DNA of 20,364 nt, from IMG/VR virus record IMGVR_UViG_3300018426_000208, positions 1 to 20,364 of that record. One strand, written 5' to 3'. Below the pieces are notes generated by a model, which made no database searches, was not told where the DNA came from, and saw only the letters and a program-made list of their open reading frames with translations. Position 1 is the first letter of the stretch. Each line of letters opens with the position of its first letter. The stretch is from a virus. Position numbers and translations under genes: made by a program. Below, in pieces: positions 18,754 through 20,364 of this stretch.

Positions 18754-19887
18754 ATGCCACGATTATCATTATACCGATCAAACAAGACCAATGACTTCAA
18801 GTTCCTGGACAAGACCATCAGCGAGATGTACACGGTTGGCGGTGCGGACATATTCGTCCACAAGTACATGGGACCCAAGATCGTCGGTGACAGTTCGGTC
18901 AGAGATCAGGGCGACGTCACACAACCCACATACGACACAGAAGATCCACTGAACGTGGAGGACTTGTTGTTCCTGGAGAACAGGAACAGGAACTACGATG
19001 ATGACATCTATGTCATGCGTGGAGTGTACAACGTGCAGGACATCGACTTTGACCTGTCACAGTTTGGTCTGTTCCTGAATGGTGACACGCTGTTCGTCAC
19101 TTTCCATTACAATGACATGATAGATTCACTGGGTCGCAAGTTGACGGCCGGTGACGTGTTGGAATTTCCCAATCTCAAGGACTACCATCCATTGGACACC
19201 AACGACCTGATACCCAAGGCATTGCCCAGGTACTACGTGGTTCAGGATGCCGCCTTCGCGGCTGAGGGCTTCAGCCCGACCTGGTTACCACACCTATGGC
19301 GTGTCAAGGTCACACCGATGCAGGCCACACAGGAGTTTGATGACATCCTGAACAAGCCGATCGATCCGGACAATCCAAGTGCGGGCACCATCGAAGACTT
19401 CGTGTCAATGAAGAAGAAGGATCTGGAGATCAATGATGCCATAGTGCAACAGGCAGAGGTCGAGGTTCCACGCAGTGGTTATGACAACACAGCATTCTAT
19501 GTGACGGCAACGGTAGATGACGAACCGGTCAAGCCAGGCACCACACCATCAGTGGACGGCTACCTGGTGGGATACATGACCGGCAACAATGTTCCGCCCA
19601 ACGGACTGCCCGTGACATCGGGCGTGAGCTTTCCCGCCAATCCAGGCAGTGGCGACTACGCACTGAGGTTGGATTACTTCCCCAACAGGCTGTTCAGATT
19701 TGATGGCACCAGATGGGTCAAGGTAGAGGATGGCGTGAGAACAGAATTGACACCGGGTGATACAGACAACAAGACACTGAAAGAATCATTCCAGAGCAAC
19801 ACAGCAACGGTACAGACGACGGACAGGGGCAACATACCAAGTAGCCAATCGCTGTCTGACCTGTTGAACCCCAAAAAGGATAACTAA
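18754..19887 (+). CDS. gp14: Neck protein (T4 gp14-like) with C-terminal extension
   Basis: 377 aa compared with 256 in T4. The N-terminal ~200 residues show the gp14 pattern: VGGADIFVHKYMG, DPLNVEDLLFLENRNRNYDD, a strand LFVTFHYNDM, GDVLEFPNLKDYHPLDTND and YYVVQDAAFAAEGFSPTWLP, then HLWRVK. With gp13 it completes the head-tail connector. Residues about 235-335 form an extra segment (TAFYVTATVDDEPVKPGTTP, then GDYALRLDYFPNRLFRFDGT followed by RWVKVED), similar in style to module B of the sheath insertion. The C-terminus is polar and probably extended. It is transcribed from the late box at 18725, and its stop overlaps the gp15 ATG (TAATG). Confidence 0.88.
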   Translation: MPRLSLYRSNKTNDFKFLDKTISEMYTVGGADIFVHKYMGPKIVGDSSVRDQGDVTQPTYDTEDPLNVEDLLFLENRNRNYDDDIYVMRGVYNVQDIDFDLSQFGLFLNGDTLFVTFHYNDMIDSLGRKLTAGDVLEFPNLKDYHPLDTNDLIPKALPRYYVVQDAAFAAEGFSPTWLPHLWRVKVTPMQATQEFDDILNKPIDPDNPSAGTIEDFVSMKKKDLEINDAIVQQAEVEVPRSGYDNTAFYVTATVDDEPVKPGTTPSVDGYLVGYMTGNNVPPNGLPVTSGVSFPANPGSGDYALRLDYFPNRLFRFDGTRWVKVEDGVRTELTPGDTDNKTLKESFQSNTATVQTTDRGNIPSSQSLSDLLNPKKDN

Positions 19888-20364
19888 TGGCAGGACAGAC
19901 AGTACCATTTTTCTATGACGACCAGATAAGGCGTTTCCTCATACAGTTCACGAGGATGTTTTCCAACTACCAGGTGGAATACGGAGTGGACGACACGGGT
20001 GCGGCCACATTGGTGCGTGTACCAGTCAGGTACGGAGACGCATCCAGGCAGGCATCACAGATCATCGCACAGAACTCCAGGAGCAAGATGCCCAGTTCTC
20101 CCATGATGACTTTCCACATCACGGCACTGGACTATGCCAGGGACCGCGTGCAGGAGCCATTCTTCGTTGACAAGAAGACGCTGAAACAGAGGACCTGGGA
20201 CACCGACACACAGACATACGAGAACACACAGGGCAACGCATTCACCATTGAGAGATTGATGCCAGTGCACTACAACATGACCATACAGTTGGACGTGTGG
20301 GCATCAAACAAGAAACAGAAGTTGCAGATAATGGAAAAGATAATGCAAATGTTCAACCACAGAA
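19887..20364 (+). CDS. gp15: Tail sheath stabiliser/completion protein (T4 gp15-like), 3' end outside window
   Basis: 159 codons are visible, starting MAGQTVPFFYDDQIRRFLIQ. The order FFYDDQIRRF, RMFSNYQVEYG, RVPVRYGDASRQASQIIAQN, PMMTFHITALDY and ERLMPVHYNMTIQLDVW follows T4 gp15 (YFYNSSFRRYATLMGDLFSN, FIRVPITYAS, INLHLVDFSYN, KMIYELSIFTRY). gp15 caps the tail tube and sheath and joins the tail to the neck. The ATG overlaps the gp14 stop as TAATG, so the two are coupled. The frame is open to the right edge. Confidence 0.9.
   Translation, partial: MAGQTVPFFYDDQIRRFLIQFTRMFSNYQVEYGVDDTGAATLVRVPVRYGDASRQASQIIAQNSRSKMPSSPMMTFHITALDYARDRVQEPFFVDKKTLKQRTWDTDTQTYENTQGNAFTIERLMPVHYNMTIQLDVWASNKKQKLQIMEKIMQMFNHR

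Noticed and set aside
1-20364. CRISPR arrays, tRNA genes, insertion sequences, attachment sites
   Set aside because: No spaced direct repeats, cloverleaf-like sequences, transposase genes or flanking inverted repeats were seen on either strand.

Overview
The window reads as a piece of a marine T4-like myovirus genome (family-level call). Ten or so products match T4 virion-assembly proteins: terminase subunits gp16 and gp17, tail sheath gp18, tail tube gp19, neck proteins gp13 and gp14, sheath stabiliser gp15 and head-completion protein gp4. Their spacing, the NATAAATA late promoters and several small accessory families are typical of marine T4-like phages of cyanobacteria, Pelagibacter and uncultured hosts. 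By eye the base composition is close to half G+C, above that of known pelagiphages. No photosynthesis gene, tRNA or other host marker is visible, so the host is left open.

Layout. Most genes are on the minus strand and are read from right to left. At the right edge, gp14 and gp15 (18754 onward) run on the plus strand from a late promoter. Divergent from them, a sigma70-type promoter drives an 87-aa and a 250-aa protein of unknown function. A late promoter then serves gp13 and a basic protein (16471-16872). A second, perfect-consensus sigma70 promoter at 16441-16469 drives a DEDDh exonuclease and a dNMP kinase, which form a small early-type nucleotide-metabolism island inside late genes. A plus-strand HNH-like gene separates this island from the tail block. 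The tail block contains a 1071-aa sheath protein, an intrinsic terminator, the tail tube and a second tube-like protein. Next come a 120-aa protein, gp4 and gp16.

From 8247 down to 4165 lies one tightly packed late operon of seven genes, with stop and start codons overlapping or 1 nt apart at every junction but the first. Four of these proteins, plus the basic protein at 16471-16872, begin with a short hydrophobic/acidic leader ending in (I/L)xE. This resembles the capsid-targeting sequence of T4 internal head proteins and the cleavage rule of the gp21 prohead protease. The operon also encodes an acidic protein with an AT-hook and an EF-hand-like loop, and a staphylococcal-nuclease-type enzyme. 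I infer that it specifies a set of proteins packaged inside the capsid with the DNA. A further late promoter (4128-4135) drives two small genes and a secreted protein. A methyltransferase, a 65-aa protein and gp17 follow, and then a partial gene that leaves the window on the left.

The two main signals are the shared capsid-targeting leader with its accompanying basic or DNA-binding modules, and a recurrent promoter layout in which the predicted transcription start falls on or within 3 nt of the ATG. The second occurs at five promoters of two unrelated types and predicts leaderless mRNAs. Portal, protease, scaffold and major capsid genes (gp20-gp23) are not in the window.
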